From the NCBI GenBank assembly GCA_900120415.1, contig FQLW01000006.1, positions 806,001 through 870,000 of the forward strand: a DNA stretch of 64,000 bases, written 5' to 3'. The stretch comes from Urmitella timonensis (GTDB lineage: Bacteria > Actinomycetota > Actinomycetes > Actinomycetales > Actinomycetaceae). Below are positions 45,624 to 56,311 of this stretch, piece after piece; positions within the stretch are counted from its first letter, which is position 1, and every line of letters starts with the position of its first letter. The notes beneath the pieces are model-generated. The model searched no databases, was not told the DNA's origin, and saw nothing but the letters and a program-made list of their open reading frames with translations. A program made the translations under genes and the position numbers.

Positions 45624-46387
45624 AACTGCCGCAACCCTAAGTTACTATCAGCACTCACCGAGGTGTCCTGGCCATCACCGGCAGCGCCTGAGAATACCGC
45701 ACCCGCATCGCCAGTCAGCACCCCACTACCCTGACCAGCAGTTTTTCCTCCAGTCGTCCGTTTGGCAAATGCCGCACTGACTAAATCCAAAACTTGCTGA
45801 TGGATTTTAGCTATCCCACCGGTAGCGTCTAGCACTTTTATTCGCTGCTTATCACGCGCAGCTATCTGCAAGAATGCTTGCCGCACTGCTTGATGAAAAT
45901 CCAGAGGAGCCGCTTCCATTCGATCGGGATTTCCCAAACTGCGCGCCCTTAAAACCTGCGGATCCCCATCAAGTAAAATGGTCAGGTCAGGAAGCAGATT
46001 ACCGGTTGCCCACAGGGAGATTTCTTCAATTTTTTCTAATCCTAAACCTCGTCCTATTCCCTGATAGGCGAGTGAAGAATCCAGGTAGCGATCAGAAACT
46101 ACCACTTCGCCCGCGAGCAGATGCGGTTTGATTATCGTCTGTGCGTGCCAAGCCCGGTCGGCGGCATATAGCAGCGCCTCGGTGTGGGGGTCAAGGTCTT
46201 CACCGTGCATGACTTCGCGGCGTAACCTTTGCCCCAGGCTGGTTCCTCCGGGTTCAAGGGTGCTTATCGCTGCTGCTCCGCGCGCCACCAACGCCTGCAT
46301 CAGCAGTTTTACTTGGGTTGATTTCCCGGTATAGTCTCCTCCTTCAAAGGAGATAAAGAAACCTGGATAGGGCGTGGCGGCATTCAT
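45620..46387 (-). CDS. tmk: Thymidylate kinase
   Basis: 255 residues. P-loop FEGGDYTGKST (about 14-24), DRYLDSSLAYQG (about 99-110), LID region near 150. Makes dTDP from dTMP. The last 45 residues are a Gly/Ala/Ser-rich tail absent from typical members. Coupled to holB, a common pairing. Confidence 0.95.
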   Translation of the reverse strand: MNAATPYPGFFISFEGGDYTGKSTQVKLLMQALVARGAAAISTLEPGGTSLGQRLRREVMHGEDLDPHTEALLYAADRAWHAQTIIKPHLLAGEVVVSDRYLDSSLAYQGIGRGLGLEKIEEISLWATGNLLPDLTILLDGDPQVLRARSLGNPDRMEAAPLDFHQAVRQAFLQIAARDKQRIKVLDATGGIAKIHQQVLDLVSAAFAKRTTGGKTAGQGSGVLTGDAGAVFSGAAGDGQDTSVSADSNLGLRQL

Positions 46388-46528
46388 GTGTTTAGCTTAC
46401 CGAACTTATCTGGATTGGCGCTGCGATAGTTGTGGGAGACGGTATCTGAAAACCGGTGGCGGCTTTCCGCTCCTGTAATCAACGCCAATCTGGTGAACAG
46501 CGGCAATCTTTTTCTCGAAAAGGCTCTG

Positions 46529-48031
46529 TTAATCGGAAAGGCTGTTCCACCAGTCCAGCAGACGTTCGCGCGCCGACTCTTTGCCAATCTCTCCCTCTTC
46601 TAGACGCAAGTTCAACAGGTATTTATAGGCTTTCCCCACCTCTGGGCCTGGTTTTATCTGCAAAAGCTGCATGATTTCTTCCCCATCTAGTTCGGGGCGA
46701 ATCCGGGATAGTTCTTCTTTTTCTGCCAGCTGGGCGATACGTTTTTCGAGGTCATCATAGGCGTGTTCTAGTCTGGCGGCGCGGCGCCGATTCCGGGTAG
46801 TGCAATCGGCGCGGGTTAGGCGGTGTAGGCGGGTAAGCATCGATCCGGCATCGGCTACGTAGCGGCGCACCGCCGAGTCACTCCAGGCTTGCTCTCCGTA
46901 ACCGTGGAACCGCAGGTGCAAAGCAACTAGCTGGGTTACGTCCTTGATGGTTTGTTTATCGAAATGGAGGGCGCGCATCCGTTTTCGGGTAAGTTTCGCT
47001 CCCACGATTTCATGGTGGTGAAAAGAAACTGTCCCATTTTTTTCAAAACGGCGGGTCGCCGGTTTGCCCACGTCATGCATGAGGGCGGCGAAACGCAAAA
47101 TAAAATCGGGACGTGGAACCTCCCCCTCGGGGTCGGTCTCTAAGGCTATCGCCTGATCCACTACGGTCAAGGTATGTTCATAAACATCCTTGTGGCGACC
47201 ATGTTCATCGACAGTGGCTCGCAGATTTGCCACTTCCGGCAACACCAGCGCCGCCAGACCGGTGTAAACCATGAGTTCTAGCCCTTTACGGGGATTAACC
47301 CCCAGCATTAGTTTTTCCAGTTCGACTCGTACCCGTTCGGGGGAGACAATCTCGATGCGGCTAGCCATATTTTCCATGGCTGCCATTACCGGCATGGCTA
47401 CATCTAAATCTAGTTGGGAAGCGAAACGTGCTGCCCGCATCATCCGCAAAGGGTCATCGTCAAAGGACTGCTCGGGCGAGACTGGGGTACGTAATTGTCC
47501 ACTAACCAGGTCGGTGATTCCTTGATGGGGATCAACTAGGGTTAAATCCGGCAAGCGCAGCGCCATTGCGTTTACCGTGAAATCTCGGCGGCTAAGGTCG
47601 CCCTCTAAAGTATCCCCAAATTGGACGGCAGGCTTGCGGCTATCGCTTTGGTATTCATCACTGCGATAGGTGGTTACTTCTACATTTAATCCGTGTTTAT
47701 GAGCACCGATAGTGCCAAACTCTTTCCCCATGGTCCACACGGTTCCCGCCCAGTTTTTCAAAATCTGTTCGGTCTCGTCTGGTCGTGCCGAAGTCGCTAA
47801 ATCCCAATCATGCGGAATCCTGCCACACATGGCATCTCGCACCGGCCCACCTACTAGGGATAGTTCTTGCCCGCGAGCGGTAAACAGCTCCGCTAGTTCG
47901 CGGATTGGGGCAGGCAGGTTACTGAGCGCTCCCAGCATATTAGCGAGGGCGTGCGCTGCGTTTTCCGGCAGGGTTACTTTCGCTGGGGCTGCGCTATCTG
48001 ATTCGTTAGCCAGGTGAAGATTGCTTTTCAT
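46529..48031 (-). CDS. CCA tRNA nucleotidyltransferase
   Basis: 500 residues. Nucleotidyltransferase head with LVGGPVRDAMCG and the metal pair in PHDWDLAT (about 60-80), RRDFTVNAMAL, ERVRVELEKLM, and a C-terminal HD domain (MHDVGKPATRRF near 318). Adds or repairs the CCA end, needed for tRNA-Ile, -Pro and -Lys here, which do not encode it. Divergent from the Nudix gene, the same arrangement as pcnA-mutT4 in mycobacteria. Confidence 0.95.
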   Translation of the reverse strand: MKSNLHLANESDSAAPAKVTLPENAAHALANMLGALSNLPAPIRELAELFTARGQELSLVGGPVRDAMCGRIPHDWDLATSARPDETEQILKNWAGTVWTMGKEFGTIGAHKHGLNVEVTTYRSDEYQSDSRKPAVQFGDTLEGDLSRRDFTVNAMALRLPDLTLVDPHQGITDLVSGQLRTPVSPEQSFDDDPLRMMRAARFASQLDLDVAMPVMAAMENMASRIEIVSPERVRVELEKLMLGVNPRKGLELMVYTGLAALVLPEVANLRATVDEHGRHKDVYEHTLTVVDQAIALETDPEGEVPRPDFILRFAALMHDVGKPATRRFEKNGTVSFHHHEIVGAKLTRKRMRALHFDKQTIKDVTQLVALHLRFHGYGEQAWSDSAVRRYVADAGSMLTRLHRLTRADCTTRNRRRAARLEHAYDDLEKRIAQLAEKEELSRIRPELDGEEIMQLLQIKPGPEVGKAYKYLLNLRLEEGEIGKESARERLLDWWNSLSD

Positions 48032-48117
48032 CGTTTCCAGATTGCCAGAAATTATGCGTCTGTTCCAAGTGGCAAGTTGTTGGGTTGTTATTAAGAGCGC
48101 AAGGTAACATTAAAGAT

Positions 48118-48621
48118 ATGTCTGTTCGCAATTCGTATCGCCGCCGCCGACGCATGGGTTCGCGCCGCGTTGCCTCGCTACCAATTGTGGACGAGACTTC
48201 TGCCGGTGGTTTGATGCTGAAAATTGAGCAAGGTCAGGCTTTTGTAGCGCTGATTGCTCGGCGTAACCGGAATGGAGAAATCGAGTGGTGCCTACCTAAA
48301 GGCCATTTAGAGGCGGGCGAGACTGCCCAGGAGGCTGCTCGGCGGGAAATATTTGAAGAGACTGGGATTAAAGGCAAGATTGTTGCTCCGCTAATTTCTA
48401 TCGACTATTGGTTTGCTGGCGCGGGTAGGCGTATTCATAAAGTTGTGCATCACTATCTGTTAGAGGCAACCGGGGGCACGATTACGGTCGCTAACGACCC
48501 GGATCAAGAAGCTGAAGCTGCCGCTTGGATACCTTTAGAGGAGGTTTCAAAGATTCTGGTTTACCCTAATGAACGCAGAGTGGTTGCTACTGCCCTGGAA
48601 TTGTTGGAAATCGGGGATTAG
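48118..48621 (+). CDS. Nudix hydrolase
   Basis: 167 residues from the ATG at 48118; the TTG at 48085 would add residues outside the family. Basic Arg-rich N-terminus, then a full Nudix box from GHLEAGETAQEAARRE to FEETGI (about 61-83). Hydrolyses a nucleoside diphosphate-linked substrate; exact one unknown. A TAACAT hexamer at 48105 is seven bases from the ATG, so the mRNA may be leaderless. Confidence 0.9.
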   Translation: MSVRNSYRRRRRMGSRRVASLPIVDETSAGGLMLKIEQGQAFVALIARRNRNGEIEWCLPKGHLEAGETAQEAARREIFEETGIKGKIVAPLISIDYWFAGAGRRIHKVVHHYLLEATGGTITVANDPDQEAEAAAWIPLEEVSKILVYPNERRVVATALELLEIGD

Positions 48622-48622
48622 G

Positions 48623-50791
48623 GTGGCTGGGTCACGCCTGGGGGCAAAGTTTTATTTGACACTGGCTTTCGCTGCTCTGATTTTTGCTTTTGCCCTGGAA
48701 GCGAGCTGCGCCCTTAGTGCTATGGCTAAGGATTTGGGGCAGGCAAAAGTTTCTGTGGCAATCTCTGCTATCAGTCCCGATATTTTGACTTTTTCTGAGG
48801 ACGATAAAGGGTTTCCGGAAAAAGTTACCGTTAAAGGCAGCGTCACTAACTCTAGTGACGCTGCCATAGATAATGTGAGGGTGCTAGTTAGAACCAGTTC
48901 TCGCCTGGCTACTGACGCTAAGACTATTCATGATTGGGTTAAAGGTAGCTCTGACAAGGGTTTTGGTTCTTTGCGGGTTAAGACCAGTAAATCTTTAGGA
49001 CAGTTGCCAGCGAAGAAATCTGTAGATTTTACGGTGGAGATTCCCGCTAGCTCCCTCCCTAAACCTACTAAAACCGCATTTGGGAGCTTAGCGGTGGAAA
49101 CTATCGTCACCGCTAACCGACTCACCAGCGAGGACGCTACTGCGGGCAGATCTTTACTGCTATATGGGGATGGGAAAAACTTAAGCGCGAAAACCAAGCT
49201 CTCGGTGATTGCGCCACTTTCTGCCTCTTCCCCGGAAATGGCGAAATGGTTAGCGACTGGGGGTGCGGGCAGCGCTGCCACTGCTGGGGAACAGGAAAGT
49301 GACAGTGCGAAGCCTTTGAAAAGCGTTAGCGATAACGCTGGTTTAGTTAAATCCCTCTCTAGGGTGGGGATAACTTGGGTAATCGATCCGGCACTGCTTC
49401 AAAGTGATCCTCCCCTATTGACCGGCAGTTTTAATCCTCTTCCCGAGAGAAAACCTCCCCTTAGTCTCGATGAAACCATGCTTGAAGCTCTAAAGGTTGC
49501 GCAAAGCAAAGGAGCCAGCCTGTCGTTGGATTTATGGGGGGCTCCTGATTTTGTGCAGCTTGACGAGGGAGCGCTCATCCAGTCAGCTCAGTGGAATCAG
49601 CAGCTTGGGAAGCTGCTGGGGAAACAGGTATTACTGGAGCCCAGCACGGTTTTCTTAGCGAATCCTACTTGGGTTGATCGCGCCGATAAGATTTGTAAAA
49701 CAGGCGATAATCGTCTTACGAACGGTTGCGTTTTTGTTACCGGCGGAAACCAGTTAGAGCTGACCGGAAAATACAACTACCAACCGGATCTCTTAGGACA
49801 AGTACGCTTAGAGAATCAAACCCGTAACTATCTGGGTGACCATGGTGACCTGTCGGTGTTAATGACTAAATCCTCTGGTCAAAATGCTTTTACTGACACC
49901 CAGTTGGCGCGGGCAATCTTGGCGGCAATAGCTAATGAACGCCCCGCCCAGCCCCGCCTAGTTAATATCGCGCTTGCGAACGCCGCCTTAGCCAGCTCTA
50001 CCACCCAGCAGCGTTTAGCTAAAATTCTTTCAGACCCCTGGGTAGACCCAGTATCCCTTTCTCAGGCACTCAGCTCGAACCCTACCCCGGTTTCTTTCCC
50101 TAAAAGGTCGCAAACCTCTAGGCTAGCTGCGTCCTCTGCCAGTTCCCTCGGGGTTAGCGGTAGTTCTTTCCAGCCCGCCACTACCGCCATGAATAGGGCA
50201 CGTAGTCAGGTGTTTCCCTCGTTAAATAAAATAACCGACTCACCGCAGCGGATTAGTGTCCCTCTCTACCAGCAGCTATTACTTTCCACTTCTAGAGCGA
50301 TGACGGTTGCCGAACGTAACCAGGCAATCAGTAATGCCAGCCGAGAGATTGACCTGATTTCCGGGGCGGTCCAAATCCAGTCGTCCTCGGATATTAATCT
50401 CATCTCCGATCGCAGTGAAATACCCATCAAAGTATTAAACCGGCTGCCAGTGCAGGTGAGGGTACGTTTACAGCTACATCCGACCGATGCGCGTTTACGA
50501 GCCGATTCGGCTCCGCAGGTGAGCCTGGCTCCCAAGGGGTCAAAGAATATTAGAATCCCGGTAACTGCGGTGCGTAACGGAAACGTCAGCGCTAACGTGG
50601 AGATTCTATCTGAGGACGGTAACCTGGTACTCGGCAAGCAACAACAGATTAACCTGCGCATTCGTAGTGGCTGGGAGGATCATATTTTCCTAGGTTTCAT
50701 TTTGAGTGCAGCCACAGTTTTCATAGTGGGTTTGGTTCTTAACTTGCGGCGAGGTACCCGCATGGAACGTAACCAAGAAGAGGAGGAGTGA
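48623..50791 (+). CDS. DUF6049 family exported membrane protein
   Basis: 722 residues from the GTG at 48623, one base after the Nudix stop; the longer frame gives a poor leader. Signal segment (about 7-30), large extracellular part with beta-rich and repeat-poor sequence, and a C-terminal membrane helix (about 690-712) with an acidic cytoplasmic tail. This family lies between Nudix and MurJ genes across actinobacteria and probably helps MurJ-linked wall synthesis; role unproven. Stop is immediately followed by the murJ GTG. Confidence 0.85.
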   Translation: MAGSRLGAKFYLTLAFAALIFAFALEASCALSAMAKDLGQAKVSVAISAISPDILTFSEDDKGFPEKVTVKGSVTNSSDAAIDNVRVLVRTSSRLATDAKTIHDWVKGSSDKGFGSLRVKTSKSLGQLPAKKSVDFTVEIPASSLPKPTKTAFGSLAVETIVTANRLTSEDATAGRSLLLYGDGKNLSAKTKLSVIAPLSASSPEMAKWLATGGAGSAATAGEQESDSAKPLKSVSDNAGLVKSLSRVGITWVIDPALLQSDPPLLTGSFNPLPERKPPLSLDETMLEALKVAQSKGASLSLDLWGAPDFVQLDEGALIQSAQWNQQLGKLLGKQVLLEPSTVFLANPTWVDRADKICKTGDNRLTNGCVFVTGGNQLELTGKYNYQPDLLGQVRLENQTRNYLGDHGDLSVLMTKSSGQNAFTDTQLARAILAAIANERPAQPRLVNIALANAALASSTTQQRLAKILSDPWVDPVSLSQALSSNPTPVSFPKRSQTSRLAASSASSLGVSGSSFQPATTAMNRARSQVFPSLNKITDSPQRISVPLYQQLLLSTSRAMTVAERNQAISNASREIDLISGAVQIQSSSDINLISDRSEIPIKVLNRLPVQVRVRLQLHPTDARLRADSAPQVSLAPKGSKNIRIPVTAVRNGNVSANVEILSEDGNLVLGKQQQINLRIRSGWEDHIFLGFILSAATVFIVGLVLNLRRGTRMERNQEEEE

Positions 50792-53700
50792 GTGAGCACA
50801 CAAGCAGATAAACCCGATAGTGAAATCCGGGGGATTAAAAAGGTAAATGTGGCTCGTGCCTCTGGGATTATGCTCGCGGGCACGATGCTTTCACGGATTC
50901 TCGGTTTTGTGCGGGCAGCTTTACTTATTGCCCTGATTGGTTCTATCGGCGCAAATGATGCATTCCAGGCTGCCAATAACCTGCCGAACATTATTTATAA
51001 TCTGCTTGCCTCCTCTATCCTCTCCGCGGTTCTGGTACCTCAAATTGTGCGGGCTTTACAACGCAAGAATTCTGACGAGTTCATTAACCGGCTGCTTACT
51101 TTGTTCACTACCGGGCTGCTGGTGCTTACTCTTATTTGTGTCGCCCTAGCACCTGTTTTCATCACCCTTTTCGCCGCGAAACTAGATCCAGGGTGGAAAC
51201 AGCTGGCAATCACGTTTTCTTATTGGTCACTCCCCCAAGTTTTCTTTTATGGTCTTTATTCGCTGTGGGGACAGTTCCTCAACGCGAAAGGTTCTTTTGG
51301 CCCATATATGTGGGCACCGGTGGTAAACAATGTGGTGGGCATTGCCGGGATATTTATTTTTTGGCAGGTATTAGGTACCGAAACTGATTGGGCAAAAGAT
51401 CCCAGCGTTTGGACTGGGGAGCCTATAGCTTTACTTGCTGGGATATCTACTTTAGGTATCGTGGTGCAAGCCCTGATTTTATTGATTCCTCTGCGTCGCT
51501 CGGGATTCAAAATGCGACCGGTCTGGGGGATTCGTGGATACGGTCTCGGCGAAGTATCTCGCACCGCTATGTGGGCGTTTTCTGCGTTATGCGTAGCCCA
51601 ACTGGGGTTTTTGGCGATTTCTAATATCGCGGCGGCAGCTAACGGTTATGCTTCAAAAAATCACGTTACTATCGCTACTACCACTGCTTATAACACTGCC
51701 TTCACCGTATATATGATTCCGCAATCCATGATTGTAACCTCGGTGGTTACCGCCATGTTTACCTCGATGAGCGCTATGGTGGCGGTGGGGCAGCTTTCCC
51801 GTTTGCGTAACCAGTTTCTTGCCACCCAGCAGGGGGTTGGTTTGATTACCGCTCTATGTGCAGCGTTAATGATGGTCTTAGCTGTGCCGATTATGCAGTT
51901 CATTATGCCTACCAGCGCTACTGCTTCCGTGCGCGCCTTTGCCCAGGTATTAGCGGTGATGGCGCTTGGGATTCCGTTCCTGGGATTTTTTAACCTATCC
52001 CAAAGGTTAATTTTGGCTTTCGCTGATGCCCGGAGCACATTTTTTGTGCAAATCCCGATGACTATCTTCACTTTGGTTGTTTGTGGTTTAACCGTTGTTT
52101 TCTTACCAGTTAAATACTGGGTTGCAGGTGCGGCGGTGGGTGCCCAAATGTCTTACCTGGTGGGAGCAGCTCTAACTATTTGGTTGTTGCATACTAAACA
52201 TTTGCCGTTAAAGTTTACTTCTCAGCTTTGGCGTTCCCTGTGGACAATCATGCTGGCTGCGGTGGGATCTGCCTGCGCGGGCTGGTTGATTTTGCATTAT
52301 TGGGGCCCATTTTCCGGCAGTGAACATGATTCAGCGCTTACCCATATTATGGGGGCTTTCGCCAGGGTGATGGTAGTGACCACGGTAATGACGATTCTTT
52401 ACTTAGGTCTGCTGCTCGCGTGGCGTTCGCCCGCCCTGGGATTATTGGCGGTTCCAGTCTGGAAGAAACTAGGGCGTGCTCGTCCTTTACCGCGCATACT
52501 AGCGTATGCACAGCAGGAGGCAGTTTTGGAAGATAGCGATAAATTGAGTGAAGACGAAAGCGAGCTCAGCGAGATAAAATCGGGGCAAGACTCTCCCGGG
52601 CAGGTAGAACCACAAGTGGATGAAACCCCAGTTATCGGCGGTAATGTAAATGCGCTAGACAGCGATACTGCTGAGGCATCACCGCTGGAACCTGAGGATG
52701 AAATAACTACAGAAGATGAGGACAAAGTGGGCAATGACCAGGTAAAAGTTAGCGCCGTGAGCTATAACGCTGATGGATACGTTAATCTGCAATCCGGTAT
52801 GAATCTGCGTTTTCCCTCGCAAGAAGATTTTGGTTTGATTACTCTGGGGCAACGTTTGGACGGAGATTTCTTACCAGAAAAGGATGTTTGGACGGTTACT
52901 GATGAGGGCGAACAAAGCGCTGAGCTGCTAGTTTTGCAGGGTAAACGGGAAAATAGTAGAAGCTATTATCAGCGCCTACAACAGGTAAACGCCTCCTGTC
53001 TGCAAGACTTTATTTGGATTAGCTCTGACCCGGTGGATGCGGTTTTATTGCGGGCAATCCCGGCCCGTCCTCTAAGTCAAATTGTTTCCTCTGGAATGCC
53101 TCCCGAGGTGATTCATTCTCTAATCTCCCAGGTCAGCGAAGGGCTTTCCCAGTTACATCAAGCAGATTTGGCGCATGGAGCAATCGATCCGGCACATATT
53201 TTGGTTGGTGCAGATGGGCAAGTGATTATCCGCTTGGATGTGGCTGACCAGAACGCTACTGCTCATTTGAAAGAGGCGCAAACTCGGGATGGTCAGCAAG
53301 TATTAGAGCTGCTATATTTCCTGTGCAGCGGTAAACGTGACCAGTTTGAACAGGCGAAAAATGGCGAAAAACTGGCTCCGCCCTCTGATTTTCATAACGG
53401 AAGCGATGTTGATTTAGATGCGGTCGCCCTCGCCGGGGTGGCGATACCTTCAGCGCGTCTGTGCCAGGCTATCTGGGAGCAACTGGGGCAAGCTGACCTA
53501 GAGCCGGTCGCGCAATGGTTAAAAAAGGATGATTCCCCGATGGAGAAAACCCCTGAAAAACCCAGTAAGAAACCGTTAGCAATGGAAGGTGCCCCTGTCG
53601 AGCGGGTCATAAAACCAGTGTTACCCCCGGCAGCTAAAATCCCGGATAGGCGTAATCATCCTTTTGTTGAACCGGCTGAAACCCAGGCGATTCCGCTGGC

Positions 53701-54709
53701 CGAAATGCAGGAAATGAACCTTAATCCCGAGGAAGAGCAGGCTGGCTCGGGGGCTTGGATTCCGCAAGCGGTCAGCAAAGATGATTCATTGTCGGATATG
53801 GCTACTCCTCCGAACTTTTTGGATCGTTTAAGTGGTGGCGATAAACCGGCAGGGCAAATCCCTACGCTGGCTGCTACGGTTTTGCCATCTACCCCTTTTG
53901 AGGAGCAATCCGTTTCTAAGGACGAAATGGCGGGAGAAAAAGTTGCTGCTAGTTCTAAGAATCCGCACCAGATTGAAAAGCAGAAAGCGAAACTCGCTAG
54001 GAAGATGCAGCGCGATAAGCAGCGGGCTGCCCGTACCCAGCAGCGAGAACAGCAGCGACAGCAAAGGCGCGAAAAGCGGCTTTCCAAGCTGTCTCCAAGA
54101 GATTTAGAGCCGGTAAATGCTACTCGACGAGTAGTTGCCTCTAGCCTTGTTGGCATGGCGGCGCTGCTAGTAATCTCGGTTTTAGTGCTGATTTATTGGC
54201 CTCAGCATAACCCTCCGGTAGCTAAGCCTTCTCCTTCGCACTCTCAATCTCAAAAGCAGTCCTCTACAGTGACGGCAGCAAAACCGGCGGAGATTGCCGG
54301 GGTTTCTTCTATAGATGCCGAGGGTAATGACACTGAACACCCAGAGCTTGCCGACCGGATGATTGACGGCAAGGAGGATTCTTGGTGGCGTTCTCGGTTC
54401 TTCCGTAACCCGAAACTAGGCGACCGGAATGGTTTTGGGGTGGTTGTTACTTTTAAAGATAAAGCTACTATTTCCGAGATTAGGTTAAAAACTAAGGCTC
54501 AGGGCGGAAAGATTGAGGTACGTTCTCTGCCTGATTCGGGACTTCCCCGGGATGGCAAGGTGCTTACTACCGGTTCTTTTGCTGATACGGTCACTTTGAA
54601 GCTTAATCCTGCGACTAACGCTCATGCCCTGATTTTATGGTTCCCAGAACTGCCGGTAGATAACACTGGCAACAATAGAGCCACAATTTCAGAGATTTCC
54701 GTTTCCTAG
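50792..54709 (+). CDS. murJ: MurJ lipid II flippase with pseudokinase and extracellular domain
   Basis: 1305 residues. The first about 560 are the 14-helix MurJ/MviN flippase (MLSRILGFVRAALLI, NNLPNIIYNLLASSILSAVLVPQ). An acidic linker follows, then a degenerate protein kinase domain (about 655-900): HGAIDPAHILV stands where HRD...N should be and the DFG is lost, so it should be inactive. A Lys/Arg/Gln-rich stretch (about 1055-1105), one membrane helix (about 1113-1136) and a discoidin-like extracellular domain (about 1165-1305) complete it. The same layout occurs in mycobacterial MviN, where the pseudokinase is phosphorylated by PknB and binds FhaA. Moves lipid II across the membrane. Confidence 0.93.
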   Translation: MSTQADKPDSEIRGIKKVNVARASGIMLAGTMLSRILGFVRAALLIALIGSIGANDAFQAANNLPNIIYNLLASSILSAVLVPQIVRALQRKNSDEFINRLLTLFTTGLLVLTLICVALAPVFITLFAAKLDPGWKQLAITFSYWSLPQVFFYGLYSLWGQFLNAKGSFGPYMWAPVVNNVVGIAGIFIFWQVLGTETDWAKDPSVWTGEPIALLAGISTLGIVVQALILLIPLRRSGFKMRPVWGIRGYGLGEVSRTAMWAFSALCVAQLGFLAISNIAAAANGYASKNHVTIATTTAYNTAFTVYMIPQSMIVTSVVTAMFTSMSAMVAVGQLSRLRNQFLATQQGVGLITALCAALMMVLAVPIMQFIMPTSATASVRAFAQVLAVMALGIPFLGFFNLSQRLILAFADARSTFFVQIPMTIFTLVVCGLTVVFLPVKYWVAGAAVGAQMSYLVGAALTIWLLHTKHLPLKFTSQLWRSLWTIMLAAVGSACAGWLILHYWGPFSGSEHDSALTHIMGAFARVMVVTTVMTILYLGLLLAWRSPALGLLAVPVWKKLGRARPLPRILAYAQQEAVLEDSDKLSEDESELSEIKSGQDSPGQVEPQVDETPVIGGNVNALDSDTAEASPLEPEDEITTEDEDKVGNDQVKVSAVSYNADGYVNLQSGMNLRFPSQEDFGLITLGQRLDGDFLPEKDVWTVTDEGEQSAELLVLQGKRENSRSYYQRLQQVNASCLQDFIWISSDPVDAVLLRAIPARPLSQIVSSGMPPEVIHSLISQVSEGLSQLHQADLAHGAIDPAHILVGADGQVIIRLDVADQNATAHLKEAQTRDGQQVLELLYFLCSGKRDQFEQAKNGEKLAPPSDFHNGSDVDLDAVALAGVAIPSARLCQAIWEQLGQADLEPVAQWLKKDDSPMEKTPEKPSKKPLAMEGAPVERVIKPVLPPAAKIPDRRNHPFVEPAETQAIPLAEMQEMNLNPEEEQAGSGAWIPQAVSKDDSLSDMATPPNFLDRLSGGDKPAGQIPTLAATVLPSTPFEEQSVSKDEMAGEKVAASSKNPHQIEKQKAKLARKMQRDKQRAARTQQREQQRQQRREKRLSKLSPRDLEPVNATRRVVASSLVGMAALLVISVLVLIYWPQHNPPVAKPSPSHSQSQKQSSTVTAAKPAEIAGVSSIDAEGNDTEHPELADRMIDGKEDSWWRSRFFRNPKLGDRNGFGVVVTFKDKATISEIRLKTKAQGGKIEVRSLPDSGLPRDGKVLTTGSFADTVTLKLNPATNAHALILWFPELPVDNTGNNRATISEISVS

Positions 54710-54761
54710 CAAAGCTCATTGGGTTTTCCAGGTTTGCGAATAGATTGGTTTGGTCTTTGAG

Positions 54762-54786
54762 TCACCGTTCGGACTCCTCGTTGTAC
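54762..54786. repeat. 25-base direct repeat, copy 1
   Basis: Identical to 54856-54880 at a 94-base offset; the second copy runs from the terminator to the discriminator end of tRNA-Lys. Suggests duplication or insertion just downstream of the tRNA. Confidence 0.7.
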
Positions 54787-54833
54787 CAGTAACCCCGTTC
54801 AGGATTACACACAACTTCGTCCTCCTCACTAAT

Positions 54834-54857
54834 GAAAAAAGCCCGAAGGCTTTTTTC
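54834..54857 (-). terminator. Terminator after tRNA-Lys
   Basis: Ten-pair stem GAAAAAAGCC/GGCTTTTTTC with a CGAA loop (54834-54843, 54848-54857); the A/T-rich base of the stem serves as U-tract in either direction, so it may also end murJ. Confidence 0.85.
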
Positions 54858-54877
54858 ACCGTTCGGACTCCTCGTTG

Positions 54878-54880
<3 letters not shown>
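54856..54880. repeat. 25-base direct repeat, copy 2
   Basis: Second copy of 54762-54786; its last three bases lie within tRNA-Lys. Confidence 0.7.
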
Positions 54881-54950
<70 letters not shown>

Positions 54951-55096
54951 CTGTCGTAAAGACAAGCTCTATTGTACAAGTAGACCCCACTTTCCCCCAA
55001 CTCAGATTTTGGTTGCTTCCCTCACTAAAGACACCGTAAAGTAGTATTCAAATCCCTCCATACTTCGGCGGGTTTTGTTTCTAAGAAAGGGTTCTC

Positions 55097-56311
55097 ATGC
55101 TCACGCCAACTACTTTTGGAACTCCCCTATCAAAATCTGCTTTACGAGTACTGTTACTCGGCTCAGGAGAGTTAGGCAAAGAGCTAGCAATCGCATTCAT
55201 GCGTATCGGGGTAGAGGTTCACGCTGCTGACCGTTACCAAAATGCTCCCGCCCAGCAGGTAGCACACTATTCGCATACCCTCGATATGACTAACGGTGAG
55301 CAGGTCGCCATATTGGTTAAAAAAATCCGTCCCCACTTTATCGTTCCCGAGATTGAGGCAATTGCTACCGAGACTCTCGAAAAAATTGCCGCTTCCAGTC
55401 AGGTAACAGTCATCCCCACCGCTCACGCCACCCGTCTCACCATGGATAGGGAGGGTATCCGGCGGCTTGCCGCCGAAAAACTTGGGATACCAACTTCCCG
55501 ATACCTTTTTGCTACCGGCAAAGAACAAATGCGCCAAGCGGTAGAGAAAATTGGTCTGCCCTGCATTGTAAAACCGGTAATGTCCTCCTCTGGAAAAGGA
55601 CAATCCTTAATAAAAAGCCCGGAAGAAATCGATTGCGCCTGGAATTACGCCCTAGAGGGTGGGCGCGGAGACAGTCAAGGTCGAGTAATAGTGGAGCAAC
55701 TGGTTGATTTTGACTATGAAATCACCCTGCTAACGGTACGTTCTTTGGATGCTCAAACCGGTCAGACAATCACCAGTTTTTGTCAGCCAATTGGACATCG
55801 GCAAGAGCACGGGGATTACCAAGAATCTTGGCAACCAGCCCCTATGGGCAGTGAAGTATTGAGCAAAGCGCAAGACATTGCTGAAAAAGTCACTTCTGCT
55901 TTGGGAGGGCGCGGCCTGTTCGGGGTGGAACTGTTTATTTGTGGTGATGAAGTCCTATTTTCTGAGGTGTCGCCGCGTCCTCACGACACCGGAATGGTCA
56001 CCATGGTCACCGGATACCTCTCAGAGTTTGAGCTTCATGCCCGCGCTATTTTAGGTCTGCCAGTCGATACCCGTCTGCGCACTCCCGGAGCCTCCGCGGT
56101 TATTAGCGGCACCACTCAAAGTTCGGCACCGGTTTACCGAGGTCTAGCTAAGGCTCTTTCCCTACCGGAAGTAGATATTCGCCTATTTGGTAAACCTGAT
56201 TGCCGTCCCGGTCGCAGAATGGGAGTAGCTTTAGCCCGTGGGAACGATATTCCTCAGGCACTGAACCGAGCAAAGGAAGCAGCACGCTCAATTACGGTAG
56301 AGGACGCTTAG
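55097..56311 (+). CDS. purT: Formate-dependent GAR transformylase PurT
   Basis: 404 residues. ATP-grasp enzyme of purine synthesis that makes formyl-GAR from formate and [19 protein letters not shown] (about 18-33), [21 protein letters not shown] (ATP loop, near 163) and [28 protein letters not shown] are characteristic. ATG has GAAAGGG upstream. Single gene, after tRNA-Lys; no other purine genes nearby. Confidence 0.95.
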   Translation: MLTPTTFGTPLSKSALRVLLLGSGELGKELAIAFMRIGVEVHAADRYQNAPAQQVAHYSHTLDMTNGEQVAILVKKIRPHFIVPEIEAIATETLEKIAASSQVTVIPTAHATRLTMDREGIRRLAAEKLGIPTSRYLFATGKEQMRQAVEKIGLPCIVKPVMSSSGKGQSLIKSPEEIDCAWNYALEGGRGDSQGRVIVEQLVDFDYEITLLTVRSLDAQTGQTITSFCQPIGHRQEHGDYQESWQPAPMGSEVLSKAQDIAEKVTSALGGRGLFGVELFICGDEVLFSEVSPRPHDTGMVTMVTGYLSEFELHARAILGLPVDTRLRTPGASAVISGTTQSSAPVYRGLAKALSLPEVDIRLFGKPDCRPGRRMGVALARGNDIPQALNRAKEAARSITVEDA

